A DNA stretch of 51,830 nt, from positions 1-51,830 of the forward strand of contig DXGH01000007.1 in NCBI GenBank assembly GCA_019114005.1, in the 5' to 3' direction. This document shows, piece after piece, positions 51,272 to 51,830 of the stretch (within the stretch, counting starts at the first letter, position 1; each line of letters starts with the position of its first letter). The stretch comes from Candidatus Acetatifactor stercoripullorum (GTDB lineage: Bacteria > Bacillota > Clostridia > Lachnospirales > Lachnospiraceae). Under the pieces are notes generated by a model that was not told the DNA's origin, did no database searches, and worked only from the letters and a program-made list of their open reading frames with translations. A program made the translations under genes and the position numbers.

Positions 51272-51830
51272 CTACAGCTGATGTGAATTTTTAACCGTTT
51301 CCTGAATGATTTTCTGCCATTCCTCCCTCTGGGACAATCCGGTCTTTGATGCCTGAATCTGCTCCAGGCGCATCTGCGCCTCTTTCTCGCCAAGCTCTCT
51401 TATCTCCTCCGGGGGCTCCTTTTCCTTGCACAAAAGCAGCAGATATTCGATGTTTCCCTCCGGTCCCTTGATAGGGGAATAATCAAGCCCCCTTACAGCA
51501 AAGCCAATACTGTCCGCAAAATCCACGATTTTCTCAATAACCTCCCTGTGGACCTTCGGCTCCCTGACCACGCCGTTTTTGCCTACCTTCTCCCTGCCTG
51601 CCTCAAACTGAGGCTTGATCAGACACACCATCTGCCCTCCCGCCTTCAGCAGATTTCTGGCAGGAATCAAAATTTTGGTCAGGGAAATAAAGGACACATC
51701 CACACTGGCAAAGTCCAGCTCATCCATGATATCCTTTGGCAGAACATAACGGAAATTGGTCTGCTCCATGCAGACCACCCTTTCGTCATTGCGCAGCTTC
51801 CAGTCAAGCTGTCCACGTCCCACATCCACT
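51272..51830 (-). CDS. tlyA: TlyA-family rRNA 2'-O-methyltransferase/hemolysin, 5' end outside window
   Basis: Only the C-terminal ~186 residues lie in the window; the start is beyond 51,830. The visible part is the Rossmann methyltransferase: DVGRGQLDWKLRN, FASVDVSFISLTKILIPA, VCLIKPQFEAGREKVGKNGVVREPKVH and the SPIKGPEGNIEYLLL end. These are the typical TlyA blocks. The missing N-terminus should carry an S4-like RNA-binding domain. TlyA methylates rRNA riboses in mycobacteria; the role in clostridia is less clear. First gene seen of the tlyA-nadK-argR operon. Confidence 0.9.
   Translation of the reverse strand, partial: VDVGRGQLDWKLRNDERVVCMEQTNFRYVLPKDIMDELDFASVDVSFISLTKILIPARNLLKAGGQMVCLIKPQFEAGREKVGKNGVVREPKVHREVIEKIVDFADSIGFAVRGLDYSPIKGPEGNIEYLLLLCKEKEPPEEIRELGEKEAQMRLEQIQASKTGLSQREEWQKIIQETVKNSHQL

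Overview
The window looks like a chromosome segment of an anaerobic, spore-forming clostridium, most likely a member of the Lachnospiraceae. The grounds are a sporulation protease (SpoIVB), the Firmicutes gene order tlyA-nadK-argR-recN-spoIVB, a class III fructose-bisphosphatase, a eukaryote-type HisA, a DUF1836 regulator, a lysine riboswitch ahead of dapA, and AGGAGG-type ribosome sites throughout. This is inferred from gene content; no rRNA or tRNA gene is present to confirm it.

Positions 1 to about 19,500 are an accessory island, visibly more AT-rich than the rest. Its right end (17,078-19,418, minus strand) is a tight symE-parA-parB-unknown operon of the kind carried by integrative elements. 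Next to it, on the plus strand, is a sigma-like DNA-binding protein whose ribosome site and start codon lie inside a long perfect dyad, preceded by a leader frame whose own start is also in a hairpin. From 15,827 down to 260 every gene is on the minus strand. First comes an ABC-three-component defence module (zinc-finger effector, middle component, DUF2326 ATPase) with a small XRE regulator. Then comes a composite restriction-modification cluster: a PLD-nuclease/SNF2-helicase fusion, two tandem cytosine-C5 methyltransferases, a type ISP-like adenine methyltransferase overlapping a small PD-(D/E)XK nuclease, two adjacent genes of unknown function (one membrane-associated), a 34-codon frame and an HNH nuclease, closed by a terminator. 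The two unknown genes inside the restriction operon are the best candidate for an undescribed component.

From 19,587 the sequence is housekeeping: rlmD, a small acidic-tailed membrane protein, pcrA, a pair of zinc-ribbon membrane/SPFH proteins, an XRE protein, an orphan ABC-type binding lipoprotein, HIT and PHP hydrolases, a DUF1836 regulator, YerC, a bactofilin with a degenerate LytM partner, a PTS IIC permease, HisA, a lipoprotein, a GNAT acetyltransferase, the riboswitch-controlled dapA-dapB-fbp operon, a corrinoid adenosyltransferase, an SSB-like protein and typA. A Y-family polymerase and a shortened YolD-like protein follow, behind two near-ideal LexA boxes. A DinJ-YafQ toxin-antitoxin operon with a consensus promoter and operator sits beside a broken HTH gene. 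The window ends in spoIVB, a membrane-anchored esterase on the opposite strand, recN, argR, nadK and the 3' part of tlyA.

A 248-bp imperfect palindrome fills the argR-recN gap. No integrase, transposase, CRISPR array, tRNA or rRNA was found. Many start codons were moved inward from the longest frame on the basis of ribosome sites; these choices are explained in the entries.
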